A stretch of DNA of 64,000 bases, taken from the NCBI GenBank assembly GCA_045110575.1, contig JBGCGF010000015.1, forward strand, positions 62,001 through 126,000. The letters are read 5' to 3'. The notes beneath the pieces are model-generated. The model saw only the letters and a program-made list of their open reading frames with translations, was not told the origin of the DNA and ran no database searches. This document shows positions 25,005 to 33,868 of the stretch, one piece after another. Position 1 is the first letter of the stretch. Every line of letters begins with the position of its first letter. A program made the position numbers and the translations under genes. Origin of the DNA: CALDTK01 sp045110575 (lineage in GTDB: Bacteria > Bacteroidota > Bacteroidia > Chitinophagales > Saprospiraceae).

Positions 25005-25033
25005 GCTTTGCCTACACAACAATATTGACCATC
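24983..25033. repeat. Perfect 24-bp hairpin over the leuS stop codon
   Basis: Arms 24983-25006 and 25010-25033 are exact reverse complements around TTT. The left arm is the final seven codons and stop of leuS, so the right arm is an inverted copy of the gene's own end. It probably acts as a 3' stabilising or terminating hairpin. Confidence 0.8.
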
Positions 25034-25052
25034 AACTTGCTAGAGCAAGTTG
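25033..25052. repeat. 8-bp hairpin
   Basis: CAACTTGC-TAGA-GCAAGTTG, directly next to the leuS hairpin. Confidence 0.6.
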
Positions 25053-25191
25053 GTTCTAGGTTCGGCAAAAAGGTAAGAAGTGCGAAGCACGAATACCTTT
25101 TTGGTTCAAGGTTCGCACGTCACGACGGCTGAACCTTGAACCAATATTCCTGCAGTGCGAAGCACAAAGGAATATTGCCGAACCTCGAACC
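25052..25191. repeat. Nested multi-arm palindrome between leuS and PorE-like gene
   Basis: An outer 17-base stem with one mismatch (25052-25068 with 25175-25191) encloses three hairpins: AAAAAGGTA/TACCTTTTT with a GTGC-GAA-GCAC tip, GGTTCAAGGTTC/GAACCTTGAACC, and AATATTCC/GGAATATT with a second GTGC-GAA-GCAC tip. It separates two convergent genes and can fold on either strand. No reading frame of note. Confidence 0.75.
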
Positions 25192-25214
25192 ATTTTGGAG
25201 TTCTACTCCAAAAT
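25192..25214. repeat. 10-bp hairpin over the stop codon of the PorE-like gene
   Basis: ATTTTGGAGT-TCT-ACTCCAAAAT. The right arm includes the gene's last codons ATT TTG GAG and its stop, so as at leuS the gene end is copied in inverted form just past the stop. Confidence 0.65.
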
Positions 25215-27224
25215 AGCAAACGTAGTTCGCCTATTGATCTGGTGATCATCCTCTGTACAGCGACTGCAAGCGCAATCGTTACGAGCAACGTCCTCACCAA
25301 ACCCGACCGCTTCTAAGCGGCTGGCATCGATCCCTTGCGCGATCAAGAACTGGACAGCACTTTCAGCTCTTCGTTGGCTAAGAGAGCGGTTATAGCCTTC
25401 AGGGCCACGACAATCCGTGTGGGAACCGAGGCGGATACGTAATTCAGGATTGAGCTGCAAGTCTCTCGCAAGTTTGCGCAACGTCGGCTCCGCATCACTA
25501 CGGATATCTGCCTTGTCGAAGTCGTAATAGATGTCGTCAAGGACTACCTCTCGACCCGCATAGATCTTGCTTAATTGAATTTCAAGTTCAAAACGTTGAT
25601 CTCCTTGACCTTCGACTTTCTTCATTCCCAGCGTTGAGAATGATTCGTCTTGGCTCAAGTATCCAGGTGCTTTTGCTAGGAAGCGATACTGCGTATTCTC
25701 ATCCAAGCTTAAGTTCCATTCACCGGGTTCAATGATGCTTAATTTTTCTGTTGCAGAAGATGGCTCCACTTGAATAGTAGCAGATTCGAGCGGCTTCATA
25801 CCGACCACGCGAGAGCTAGGGTTATTAGGGATTGAAAGTATCGGTTCAACAACAACGATATCTAGAATCCAAGTTGGCTTCTTAACGACAACCGTGCTGT
25901 CAATTGGATCGATGACAGGAGCGGGTGGGGGAGGAGGAGGCAATTGCTCGACCTTATAAATTCTGTCTAGACCATCTGTACGGCTTGAACTGAAATACCC
26001 TTGTTTTCGTCCTTTGCTGTTGAGTTTTGGCGAAAAGCTGATACCAAAATCATCCGCACCGCTATTGACGGGCGGTAGCAAATTGAAAGGAGCAGCATAG
26101 CCATCAGAGCCAAGCGGGTATGTGCGCAGAATATCAAGTCCACCAACGCCACCATGTCCGTCTGAACTGAAATACAGCGTGTCCCTGTTCAGAGACGGGA
26201 AATGCTCGTTCTTCGGTGTGTTGATCGTACGTGGAAGTCGCTTCGGCGAAGACCATTCTTGCGCTGGCATCCGCTCTGAAGTGTAGATGTCATATCCACC
26301 AATTCCATCCGGATGATCAGATGAAAAGTAGAGTAGCGAGCCATCTGCGCTCCATGCTGGTTGTACGTAGTTGATCTCTGGCTCTTGGAAGGTTAACGCT
26401 TGAGGCTCCGTCCAGCTGTCGCCTTCCCGATCAGAGATGAAAAGCTGGCAGTAGCCGGTCTCGTATCCAAAAGGAGCACACCGAGTAAAGGCAAGGTGTC
26501 TTCCATCAGGACTCAATGCAGCGGCACCTTCGTTGTAAGGTCCGTTGATTTTCGAGTCTAATTTTTTAGGCGTTCCACTTGGCAGTGGTTGAAGGTATAG
26601 GTCGGAATAAGCGCGACCTGTCCATGCGTATTGGGTTCCCTTTTCTAACGTTGGTCCTTGATCAGAACTTACGAAAAGGGCATCTTCCGAAGCATAGTGA
26701 GGAGCATAGGTAGCAGCTCCAGTATTGAACGCCGCTTCTTCGACTTTAAATCGAGCCTGAGAAGCATCATATTGACTTGCAAACTCTGCCGCTTTCATTT
26801 GTCGGCGAAACTGATATCGTGATCCAATCTCAAAGCCAAGCTCTTTATAGGCTTTGAGTGCTTCATCATATTCTTCCGTCTGCATTAGCATTTCGGCATA
26901 TGACTCCAAGGCTTCAGGGCCGTATTGGTAGTCATAGGCACGCTTGTACCATTCTAAGGCATCGGCTGGTTGATGGAGATTGTCATAGCTCGAGCCAATC
27001 TTATAGGCGAGCTGACCTTGATCAACGCGACTTTTAGTCTTGTTGTACTCTTTGGTAAGGAGAGGAAGGGCTTCTGCATAGCGCTTAAGTTCCCATGCTG
27101 TATTGCCATCGGTAATGCGTTGTGTGTAGTTGCAGGCTTGCGCCAAAACTAGCATCGCAGTCACAAAGATGAGCAGGTAGGAAAGGGTGTTAATCGGTTT
27201 GCTCGGAAAGGGGGTTATCCGCAT
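25203..27224 (-). CDS. PorE-like OmpA-family lipoprotein (TPR, PD40, OmpA)
   Basis: A 673-residue outer membrane lipoprotein. The signal ends at lipobox VLAQAC, TPR-type helices run from about 40 to 165 (WELKRYAEALPLLTKEY), a PD40/WD40-like beta propeller from about 190 to 430 with repeated ALSPDGRHLAFTR / PAWSADGSLLYFSSDHPDG / SLNRDTLYFSSDGHGG, a linker with a poly-proline run, a short carboxypeptidase-regulatory-like module, and an OmpA peptidoglycan-binding domain from about 565 (YYDFDKADIRSDAEPTLRKL, GSHTDCRGPEGYNRSLSQRRAES). This is the order known for PorE of the type IX secretion system. Other PorE-like paralogues exist, so T9SS membership is probable but unproven. Confidence 0.8.
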   Translation of the reverse strand: MRITPFPSKPINTLSYLLIFVTAMLVLAQACNYTQRITDGNTAWELKRYAEALPLLTKEYNKTKSRVDQGQLAYKIGSSYDNLHQPADALEWYKRAYDYQYGPEALESYAEMLMQTEEYDEALKAYKELGFEIGSRYQFRRQMKAAEFASQYDASQARFKVEEAAFNTGAATYAPHYASEDALFVSSDQGPTLEKGTQYAWTGRAYSDLYLQPLPSGTPKKLDSKINGPYNEGAAALSPDGRHLAFTRCAPFGYETGYCQLFISDREGDSWTEPQALTFQEPEINYVQPAWSADGSLLYFSSDHPDGIGGYDIYTSERMPAQEWSSPKRLPRTINTPKNEHFPSLNRDTLYFSSDGHGGVGGLDILRTYPLGSDGYAAPFNLLPPVNSGADDFGISFSPKLNSKGRKQGYFSSSRTDGLDRIYKVEQLPPPPPPAPVIDPIDSTVVVKKPTWILDIVVVEPILSIPNNPSSRVVGMKPLESATIQVEPSSATEKLSIIEPGEWNLSLDENTQYRFLAKAPGYLSQDESFSTLGMKKVEGQGDQRFELEIQLSKIYAGREVVLDDIYYDFDKADIRSDAEPTLRKLARDLQLNPELRIRLGSHTDCRGPEGYNRSLSQRRAESAVQFLIAQGIDASRLEAVGFGEDVARNDCACSRCTEDDHQINRRTTFAILE

Positions 27225-27285
27225 ACACTACAAAAACGGGCAGAACACCGTCATGTTGCTAGTGATGTTAAAATTTTAAAGCAAA

Positions 27286-27349
27286 GATCTGGTTCGGCGT
27301 CTTTCAGCGCGGACTTAAAGAAGCGCCCTAGAGGACGCCGAACCAGATT
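27286..27349. repeat. GATCTGGTTCGGCGT repeat, hairpin form
   Basis: Perfect 15-base arms ATCTGGTTCGGCGTC (27287-27301) and its complement (27334-27348). The arm sequence is the start of the dispersed family found at 30325, 30431 and 38311. It lies just downstream of the thiolase stop and may also terminate it. Confidence 0.7.
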
Positions 27350-27352
27350 GTA

Positions 27353-28531
27353 CTAGGCCTTCTCGAGGACGAGTGCACTTGCACCTCCGCCACCGTTACA
27401 GATGGCTGCAAGACCGTGCTTGCCTCCAGAAAGCTTCAATTCGTGAGCGAGTGTACCAACGATACGCGCACCACTCATACCTAGTGGGTGGCCGAGAGAT
27501 ACCGCACCACCATTCATGTTCATGGTCGCTGGATCAACATCGACGAGTTGCGTAAAGCTGAGAGGAACCATGGCAAAAGCTTCGTTCACCTCAGACGCAG
27601 AGACGTCTTTTGCCTTAATGCCAGCGCGCTCAAGTGCCTTTGGAGCAGCAAGAGCTGGTGCTAATGGGAAACGCATTGGTTCGCGCGCAGCATCTGCATA
27701 ACTAGCGATACGTGCAAGCGGAGTGAGGTTGTGTTGCTTCAAAAAGCGCTCTGATACAATGATTAAAGCTGATGCTCCGTCATTGATCGTTGAAGCGTTT
27801 GCTGCAGTCACGGTTCCGTCCTTTGTAAAGACAGCGCGTAGACTTGGAATCTTTTCGAACTTCACTTTCGTGAACTCCTCGTCTGTATCGATGATGAGAT
27901 CATCACCGCGTCGTTGCTTGATAGAGATCGGAGCGATTTCGTGGCGGAAACGTCCGCTTTCAGTAGCCTTAGCTGCTTTCTTGTAGCTGTTGACGGCATA
28001 CTCATCCTGCATCTCACGGGTGATGTTGCACTCCGCAGCAGTTTGATCCGCGCTGATTCCCATAGGAACCTTGTCATATGCATCTTGAAGACCATCACGC
28101 TCAAGTCCGTCTACCAATGAAGCACTTCCAAACTTGTAGCCGAAACGAGCCTTAGGCACGTAGTATGGGATGTTACTCATGCTCTCAAAACCACCGGCAA
28201 CGATTACGTCTGCTTGACCGAGCTCAATGGCTTGCGCCGCAAACATGATCGACTTCATTCCTGAAGAGCAAACCTTATTGACAGTAGTACAAGGAACCTG
28301 TTGTCCAAGTCCAGCAAGTAGAGCTGCTTGTCTAGCCGGAGCTTGACCGAGATTTGCAGAAACAACGTTGCCCAGAATAACCTCTTCAATGAGAGCTGGG
28401 TCGATGCCTGCCGTAGCAATTGCAGACTTAACGGCGTGACTTCCAAGTTGAGGAGCTGAAAGGCTAGCAAGGCTTCCGCCAAAACTTCCGATTGGAGTGC
28501 GGACGGCGCTTACGATGTATGATTTAGACAT
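27353..28531 (-). CDS. Acetyl-CoA C-acetyltransferase (thiolase)
   Basis: A 392-residue cytosolic thiolase. The acylated cysteine is Cys88 in VNKVCSSGMKS; the C-terminal catalytic motifs are NMNGGAVSLGHPLGMSGARI (His) and CNGGGGASAL (Cys). Length and motifs fit biosynthetic acetoacetyl-CoA thiolases. The ATG at 28531 (MSKSYIVSAVRTPIG) is preferred; a longer frame to 28615 reads through the promoter region. It is monocistronic, with a good -7 box upstream. Confidence 0.9.
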   Translation of the reverse strand: MSKSYIVSAVRTPIGSFGGSLASLSAPQLGSHAVKSAIATAGIDPALIEEVILGNVVSANLGQAPARQAALLAGLGQQVPCTTVNKVCSSGMKSIMFAAQAIELGQADVIVAGGFESMSNIPYYVPKARFGYKFGSASLVDGLERDGLQDAYDKVPMGISADQTAAECNITREMQDEYAVNSYKKAAKATESGRFRHEIAPISIKQRRGDDLIIDTDEEFTKVKFEKIPSLRAVFTKDGTVTAANASTINDGASALIIVSERFLKQHNLTPLARIASYADAAREPMRFPLAPALAAPKALERAGIKAKDVSASEVNEAFAMVPLSFTQLVDVDPATMNMNGGAVSLGHPLGMSGARIVGTLAHELKLSGGKHGLAAICNGGGGASALVLEKA

Positions 28532-28562
28532 AGTGAATTTTGAGTTTTTTGGTAAGGGACTG

Positions 28563-28594
28563 CAAAAGTAAGGAATAGGATTTTGTAAGTCCAA
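28563..28594 (-). promoter_or_regulatory. Promoter of thiolase gene
   Basis: Minus-strand TTG, 21-base spacer, then TACTTTTG (28563-28570), an exact -7 match. The start codon is 31 bases further on. Confidence 0.5.
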
Positions 28595-28665
28595 CCTTTC
28601 AATCTGCCCGTTCAAAAACTCTCCAAGTATCCTTTTGCTACCTAAACGCAGCGCCGCAGGCTTTC

Positions 28666-29505
28666 CTATTCAACTATCACATAAAAGTTCCCCTTTGTAA
28701 CTCCCAGTAAACGAGCTGTAGTTCCAGAGACTTGAATGTCAATCTGTTCTTTCCGGCTGTTATGAGAAGGCTTGCCGATTACTCTTACGTAAGCGTACTT
28801 CTTGTTGGCGGTATTGGTCACTTTAAGATAAGTCCCTGGTCGAGCACCGTCATACAATGCAAATAGACTTCCACTCGCTTCTCCAGTACCAGGTGTCCAA
28901 GAAGCGACGCCTCGTATCGGTTTTGGATTTGAAGATTGAGCCTTGTGCATCTTGTAGTTTGCATAGCTCTTGCGCTGCAGCGGACTTAATTCCCGTTTTG
29001 TGATTTTATCAGCTGAGCCGCCAATTGGCATCCATCCAACTTGGAGAATTTGGCCTGGACTTAGAATTGTTGTGGTCAGGCCGTTCACAGACATGAGCGT
29101 ATCCACGGGCATTCTGAAAACGCGCTTTGCCACATTGTACATCGTCTCCCCTTTTTGAACTTCATAGCAAATCGGAGCATAGGTGTTTCTGTCAAAATCT
29201 TCGTCTCGGAAGCGTTTGATCGTCTTATTGGGAACTGCAATTTTTACCTGCTCTCCAATATTGGGAGACCGATTTGTTAATTGCGGATTGAGTCCGTAAA
29301 TCTGGTCTATGTCCTGTGCGTAGAACCGACTTAGCGAGTACATGGTCTGCTTCGGAGCAAACGTATGCGTGGTAAATTTGGATTGATCGGGAGCAATCTC
29401 TAACATCACCGTATCCTGTGGCGTTAAATAGCTCAGCGAATCTCCGGTGGCGCTTACTGTCAAAGCAGTAAACACCCCACAGAGGAGCATTAGCAAGTGT
29501 TTCAT
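28666..29505 (-). CDS. Secreted LysM-domain protein with C-terminal barrel domain
   Basis: A 279-residue exported protein: signal peptide ending at VSATG, a degenerate LysM at about 43-93 (HTFAPKQTMYSLSRFYAQDIDQIYGLNPQL...IGEQVKIAVP), a second LysM at about 110-160 (YEVQKGETMYNVAKRVFRMPVDTLMSVNGL...GQILQVG), then a C-terminal domain (GVASWTPGTGEASGSLFALYDGARPGTYLKVTN) resembling the double-psi barrel of RlpA-type proteins. LysM binds peptidoglycan, so a periplasmic envelope role is likely. No catalytic Asp/His pair of lytic RlpA could be confirmed. Confidence 0.75.
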   Translation of the reverse strand: MKHLLMLLCGVFTALTVSATGDSLSYLTPQDTVMLEIAPDQSKFTTHTFAPKQTMYSLSRFYAQDIDQIYGLNPQLTNRSPNIGEQVKIAVPNKTIKRFRDEDFDRNTYAPICYEVQKGETMYNVAKRVFRMPVDTLMSVNGLTTTILSPGQILQVGWMPIGGSADKITKRELSPLQRKSYANYKMHKAQSSNPKPIRGVASWTPGTGEASGSLFALYDGARPGTYLKVTNTANKKYAYVRVIGKPSHNSRKEQIDIQVSGTTARLLGVTKGNFYVIVE

Positions 29506-29521
29506 GTTTATAGTGTTGCTA

Positions 29522-29529
29522 CAAAGCTA
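29522..29529 (-). promoter_or_regulatory. -7 box of LysM gene
   Basis: Minus-strand TAGCTTTG, an exact TAnnTTTG match, 16 bases before the ATG at 29505. Confidence 0.45.
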
Positions 29530-29568
29530 AAAAACAACCGCAGTACTTTTCCACTTTAACGATCTCTT

Positions 29569-30324
29569 ATGGCAATCAACGTAATCGCAATCGTACCCGC
29601 GCGGTTTGCTTCAACAAGACTTCCAGCTAAACCACTCTCTGATCTGGGTGGAGCACCCCTCATCGTTAGGGTGTGTGAGAACCTGAAACAAGCGGATGTT
29701 TTCGAGCGCATTGTAGTTGCCTGTGATCACCGCGAAATCATTACGGTTGTGCGTGAAGCGGGGTTTGAGGCTGTATTTACCGGACCTTCAATTCCATCAG
29801 GTACGGACCGAGTTGCAGCTGCAGCAGAGGAGTTGAACCTACCCCTCCATGCACGGATCGTTAATGTTCAAGGTGACGAACCGTTCATTAGTAAGGAATG
29901 CCTTCAAGCGGTTGCCAATCGTCTTGAGATTGGAGAAGATGCGATCATTACTGCAATCGAACGAACGGACGACGATGCTGTCTTACTCGACCGAAATGCT
30001 GTGAAAGTTGCCATGGGGACAAACGAGCGCGCCCTGTATTTCTCTAGGAGCCCTATTCCGCACGTGCGGGACGTAGACGAGGACAATGAAATGGATTGGC
30101 ACTTCCGCCACATTGGTATATATGGCTATACCATGGAGACTTTAATGCGCATAACGAAACAGCCGGTGCATCAGCTAGAGCAAATGGAGAAGCTTGAGCA
30201 ACTACGCTGGATGGCTCACGGCGAAAAAATCGTTTGTCCATGTGTTGAGCCTTCTCCAAGAGGAGTAGATACGCCTGAAGACTTGGAAGCTGCCAATGAA
30301 CTGTATGCGGAGCGCAATGCCTAA
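29569..30324 (+). CDS. kdsB: CMP-KDO synthetase (3-deoxy-manno-octulosonate cytidylyltransferase)
   Basis: A 251-residue cytoplasmic enzyme activating KDO for LPS inner core. Signature VIAIVPARFASTRLPAKPLSDLGGAPLIVRV at the N-terminus, VNVQGDEPF at the metal/sugar site, YFSRSPIPHVRD, and the C-terminal substrate region LRWMAHGEKIVCPC. Length is normal. It shares the envelope theme with gmhB. A tandem intergenic repeat begins at its stop codon. Confidence 0.92.
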   Translation: MAINVIAIVPARFASTRLPAKPLSDLGGAPLIVRVCENLKQADVFERIVVACDHREIITVVREAGFEAVFTGPSIPSGTDRVAAAAEELNLPLHARIVNVQGDEPFISKECLQAVANRLEIGEDAIITAIERTDDDAVLLDRNAVKVAMGTNERALYFSRSPIPHVRDVDEDNEMDWHFRHIGIYGYTMETLMRITKQPVHQLEQMEKLEQLRWMAHGEKIVCPCVEPSPRGVDTPEDLEAANELYAERNA

Positions 30325-30542
30325 GATCTGGTTCGGCGTGCTTTAGCGCGCAACTGGTTATTGTGCGCTCTAGAGCGCGGCGTAATGTGTCGTGACGCTC
30401 TAACAGAGATGCTGCGAGCTAAAGCGCTACGATCTGGTTCGACGTGCTTTAGCGCGCAACTGGTTATCGTGCGCTCCAGAGCGCAGTGTAATGTGTCGTG
30501 ACGCTCTAGATGCTGCGAGCTAAAGCGCGCTGAACCGGATCG
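30325..30542. repeat. Tandem pair of 106-bp repeats, CTTTAGCGCG family
   Basis: Copies at 30325-30430 and 30431-30542 start GATCTGGTTCG and contain CGTGCTTTAGCGCGC, an inner palindrome around GCGCTCTAGAGCGC, AATGTGTCGTGACGCTCTA, and end GCGAGCTAAAGCGC. The start and end are complementary, so each copy folds back on itself. Related sequence occurs at 27286 and 38311. No gene seen in 30325-30571. Confidence 0.8.
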
Positions 30543-30571
30543 TTCTAGCCAGCACTGTCGAAGGCTGCGCG

Positions 30572-31039
30572 CTAAAGCACGAAGCCAAACGGAAGCAATG
30601 ATTTCATGTCTGCAAACGAATACACGTCGCCGCCTTCATCGAGTAGGTAGAGCTTGATGGGTGATTTCTGGCGATTTTCAGCTTCGAACAATTGCTGTCT
30701 ACAACTACCGCAAGGGGCAGCTACGCCTTTGAGCGCGCGTTCAGAACTGACCGCTATGCCTATTGCTTCAATGAGTTGGTTTGGATACTGACTGTGTAAG
30801 CTTCCGAGCAAGACTGCCTCAGCACAAAGGCATTGCGGGTACGCCGCATTTTCCATGTTCGCGCCCTGAATGATTTTTCCAGATTCGAGTCTTGCAGCCG
30901 CGCCGACAAAGAATTTGCTGTAGGGTGCGTAAGCCAGCGATGTTGCTTGTTTTGCCGAAAGGCAAAGGGCTGAAATATCAGTTGGAATATCCGCTTGAGC
31001 ATAGTGCGTGTAGGGGATAGAGAGGTTGAGTGTACTCAT
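30572..31039 (-). CDS. cdd: Cytidine deaminase
   Basis: A 155-residue pyrimidine salvage enzyme deaminating (deoxy)cytidine. Zinc ligands are in the motifs CAE (Cys72-Ala-Glu74, Glu catalytic) and PCGSC (Cys110, Cys113); AYAPYSKFFVGAAARLESGKIIQGANMENAAY is the substrate loop. It is longer than the usual ~130 residues because of an N-terminal extension of about 20 residues. One iterated-motif copy (C-G form) lies at 30949-30962. Its stop is 30 bases from the repeat pair. Confidence 0.9.
   Translation of the reverse strand: MSTLNLSIPYTHYAQADIPTDISALCLSAKQATSLAYAPYSKFFVGAAARLESGKIIQGANMENAAYPQCLCAEAVLLGSLHSQYPNQLIEAIGIAVSSERALKGVAAPCGSCRQQLFEAENRQKSPIKLYLLDEGGDVYSFADMKSLLPFGFVL
30949..30962 (-). 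repeat. Iterated motif, C-G form, in cdd
   Basis: CCTTTCGGCAAAAC on the minus strand, coding LSAKQ. Confidence 0.8.
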
Positions 31040-31199
31040 GCAAGATGTGTTCTAGCTATTTGATGCGAAAGATCGCAACGAAGCTCGTGGCCATCAATTT
31101 TACGCGTTTCAGGCGGAAATGTGCAATCCATTAGTATTCTTTCGCCCACCATCTAAACGATAGTCCTTTATTTGCAGCAGCCTACCATCTAAAACTGAC

Positions 31200-32543
31200 A
31201 TGACTAATATCTTAATCATCGGCGCCGGCCGTTCGGCTGGAGCACTCATTGACTATTGCCTTACCAAAGCAAGTGAGCTTGGCTGGAGAGTCACTGTCGC
31301 AGATACGGATCTTGAACTTGCAAAATCTAAAGTTGGGGACAATCCTTGTGGAGTTCCTGCTTGGTTAGATGTGTCAAAAGTGAATGATCGCCGTGATCTT
31401 ATCGGTCGCAGTGATATTGTCGTTTCCTTACTTCCTGCTCACTTGCACCTAGAGGTAGCCCACGATTGCATACGCCTTCGTAAACATCTGATAACAGCAA
31501 GTTACGTGAGTAAGGAGCTGTACCGTCTTGGAGATGAAGCTCGCAACCGTGAACTTATTTTCATGGGCGAAATGGGACTAGATCCAGGTGTGGATCACAT
31601 GTCTGCCATGCGTACCATCAACGAACTTCGTGATGCGGGTGCGAAAATCACAGCTTTCCGTTCGTACACCGGTGGCCTTGTAGCTCCAGAGTTTTTGGAT
31701 AACAATCCTTGGAAGTACAAGGTGACTTGGAATCCACGTAACGTTGTTCTAGCTGGACAAGGAACGGCTCACTACCTCGAGGAAGGCCGGTTGAAGTGCA
31801 TTCCTTACAGCAGACTATTCAAGTCAACAAAAAAGGTTGAGGTCGCAGGCTTGGGAACATTAGAAATGTATCCGAACCGTGACAGCTTGCTCTACCGAAA
31901 AAAGTACGGCCTAGAGAATATCCCTACGCTCGTAAGAGGCACGTTCCGTTATCCAGGCTTCTGTGATGCTTGGGCTGCACTTGTGAAAATTGGTCTCACC
32001 GATGCGAATTTCCCGCTATTGGCCGATGGAAACATGTCTTACCACGAGCTCATGGATGCATATGCTCCGCAAGAGCCTGCTGGTGAAAGTGTAAAAGAGC
32101 GAATTGCTGGCTTATTAGGCGAAACGCCTAACTCATCAGTGATGCGTAAGCTTGATTGGTTGGGACTCTTCCGAAAGAAGCGTATCCCGATTCAAAATGC
32201 AACACCTGCATTAATCCTTCAAGACCTAATCGAGACGAAGTGGAAGCTCGAACCGGAAGATCGTGACCTCGTTGCGATGCAGCACGAGTTCGATTATGAG
32301 CTTGATGGCAAGCGTCGCCGCAGAACATGTACGATGATCATGAGGGGTGATGACAAGGAGACGGCAATGGCCAAACTTGTCGGTCTTCCTCTTGGAATCT
32401 TCTTGCGACTTATGTCTCAAGACAAGATTGCAAGTCGAGGCGTCACAATACCGATCATGAATGAAGTTTACGAACCTGTGCTCGAAGAACTTGAGCAATA
32501 TGGCGTTCGCTTCACCGAGCATGACGAGTCTATCCTAGATTAG
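31200..32543 (+). CDS. Saccharopine dehydrogenase/reductase family protein
   Basis: A 447-residue cytoplasmic oxidoreductase. Rossmann motif ILIIGAGRSAGALIDYCL at the N-terminus, substrate region MGEMGLDPGVDHMSAM and TAFRSYTGGLVAPEFLDNNPWKYKVTWNP, then NRDSLLYRKKYGLENIPTLVRGTFRYPGF, which is characteristic of saccharopine reductase (LYS9-type) and matches it better than the carboxyspermidine enzyme found 4 kb away. A role in lysine or alpha-aminoadipate metabolism is likely; direction cannot be told. The 160-base upstream gap holds no other feature seen. Confidence 0.8.
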   Translation: MTNILIIGAGRSAGALIDYCLTKASELGWRVTVADTDLELAKSKVGDNPCGVPAWLDVSKVNDRRDLIGRSDIVVSLLPAHLHLEVAHDCIRLRKHLITASYVSKELYRLGDEARNRELIFMGEMGLDPGVDHMSAMRTINELRDAGAKITAFRSYTGGLVAPEFLDNNPWKYKVTWNPRNVVLAGQGTAHYLEEGRLKCIPYSRLFKSTKKVEVAGLGTLEMYPNRDSLLYRKKYGLENIPTLVRGTFRYPGFCDAWAALVKIGLTDANFPLLADGNMSYHELMDAYAPQEPAGESVKERIAGLLGETPNSSVMRKLDWLGLFRKKRIPIQNATPALILQDLIETKWKLEPEDRDLVAMQHEFDYELDGKRRRRTCTMIMRGDDKETAMAKLVGLPLGIFLRLMSQDKIASRGVTIPIMNEVYEPVLEELEQYGVRFTEHDESILD

Positions 32544-32566
32544 CAGTCCACTAGTTCAACAGATTC

Positions 32567-33868
32567 TTGATCACCTTCGCGAGAGCAGTACAAGCACATC
32601 AACTCCTGCGGCAGGGCACTGCTGTAGTGAGTATGGTCGCTTTGGCAAACCTAGGCCTTGATCTCGCGCTCATTGGTAATTATGAATCGCTGCGTTACCT
32701 AGGGTATGCACTTACGTTTTTTTGGATCAATGGATTAGGCAACGCCTACCTGCGAATACGTCAGCAAACGCAGACTCCTGAACGCTGGACAGTCTTCTAC
32801 CTGCTACTAGTATTACTGGGCAGTCTTCTCGTATTTGCTCTCTTTCACTTTGCACTTCCTGTGCTAGGTGAATCGCTACTACACACGTCGAATTTGGCGT
32901 TTGGAACAGCATTTGGAACGTTCATCCTTGGTCAGCTTGGAGGTACGGTTGTCGAACAAGAGGCTATTGCAGATCAGGCGAAACATCGTCTACTAGGTTT
33001 TTCGTTTAGTAGTAATGTTCTTCAGTTAGGGCTGTTTCTCGGACCTCTTTTGTTGGGCTGGCCGTTTCAGTTTGCCATGTGGGGCTTGGCTGCAAGTGCA
33101 GTCTATCGATTGGCTTGGGCATTTCTGCGCTTTATGCGGACTCGATCGGCTGGTCTTCCACCAATGGAAGAGCGAACGATTTTTTGGAAGTCTGCCTCTG
33201 GCCTAAGCATGTATGGTCTAACGGTGCTTTGCGTTATGATTGTCGATCATTTCCTCGTTACCTACCAAAGGGATGACCCGCAGGCTGCAATGGCCATATG
33301 GCGCTACGGTGCTCAGGAGTTACCCTTATTGCTTGGAGTGATAGGTGGAATGAGTGCTACAGCACTTAGCGAAATGCGCCAAGGCACGGCAATTATGCTT
33401 CAAAACCTAAGGAGACGAAGTCAGAAGGTCAATCGATTGTTCCTAGTCATAGTGCTTATACTTTGTGCCACGAGTAAGTGGTGGTTTCCAATGGTTTTGA
33501 CTGAGAATTTCTACGGCGCTCATGTCATTTTCAATACGATGCTGCTCATTGTGCCAAGCCGCCTGATTCAGACGACACCGCTCATGATCAGCTTGGACAT
33601 GGAACGGCAAATGACCTTCACCGCAATTGTTGAGGGCCTTATAAACGTTTGCATCAGCCTTGTTTTGTTGCCGTCATTAGGCCTACTAGGCATCGCTATA
33701 GGAACGGTGGTCGCGTTCTGGTTTGAGCGCATCATTTACGTGATCCTGCTTTCGCGAAAACAACAGCCGTTGAGAGAATACCTCTACCAATCAGAGTGGT
33801 TGGTCGGAACCTTGCTACTAGTGGTCGTGTACTATTTACAGACGGATTTCTCAAGTTTGACCTTCTAA
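32567..33868 (+). CDS. Flippase-like multi-span membrane protein (MOP superfamily)
   Basis: A 433-residue membrane protein with about 12 spans. The layout (paired helices, central basic loop LRRRSQKVNRLF, C-terminal LINVCISLVLLPSLGLLGIAIGTVVAFWFERIIYVILLSRK) resembles polysaccharide flippases. The start is TTG at 32567; the next in-frame ATG falls inside the first span. It stands alone, 23 bases after the saccharopine gene, away from other glycan genes. One iterated-motif copy lies near its end (33748). Confidence 0.65.
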   Translation: MITFARAVQAHQLLRQGTAVVSMVALANLGLDLALIGNYESLRYLGYALTFFWINGLGNAYLRIRQQTQTPERWTVFYLLLVLLGSLLVFALFHFALPVLGESLLHTSNLAFGTAFGTFILGQLGGTVVEQEAIADQAKHRLLGFSFSSNVLQLGLFLGPLLLGWPFQFAMWGLAASAVYRLAWAFLRFMRTRSAGLPPMEERTIFWKSASGLSMYGLTVLCVMIVDHFLVTYQRDDPQAAMAIWRYGAQELPLLLGVIGGMSATALSEMRQGTAIMLQNLRRRSQKVNRLFLVIVLILCATSKWWFPMVLTENFYGAHVIFNTMLLIVPSRLIQTTPLMISLDMERQMTFTAIVEGLINVCISLVLLPSLGLLGIAIGTVVAFWFERIIYVILLSRKQQPLREYLYQSEWLVGTLLLVVVYYLQTDFSSLTF

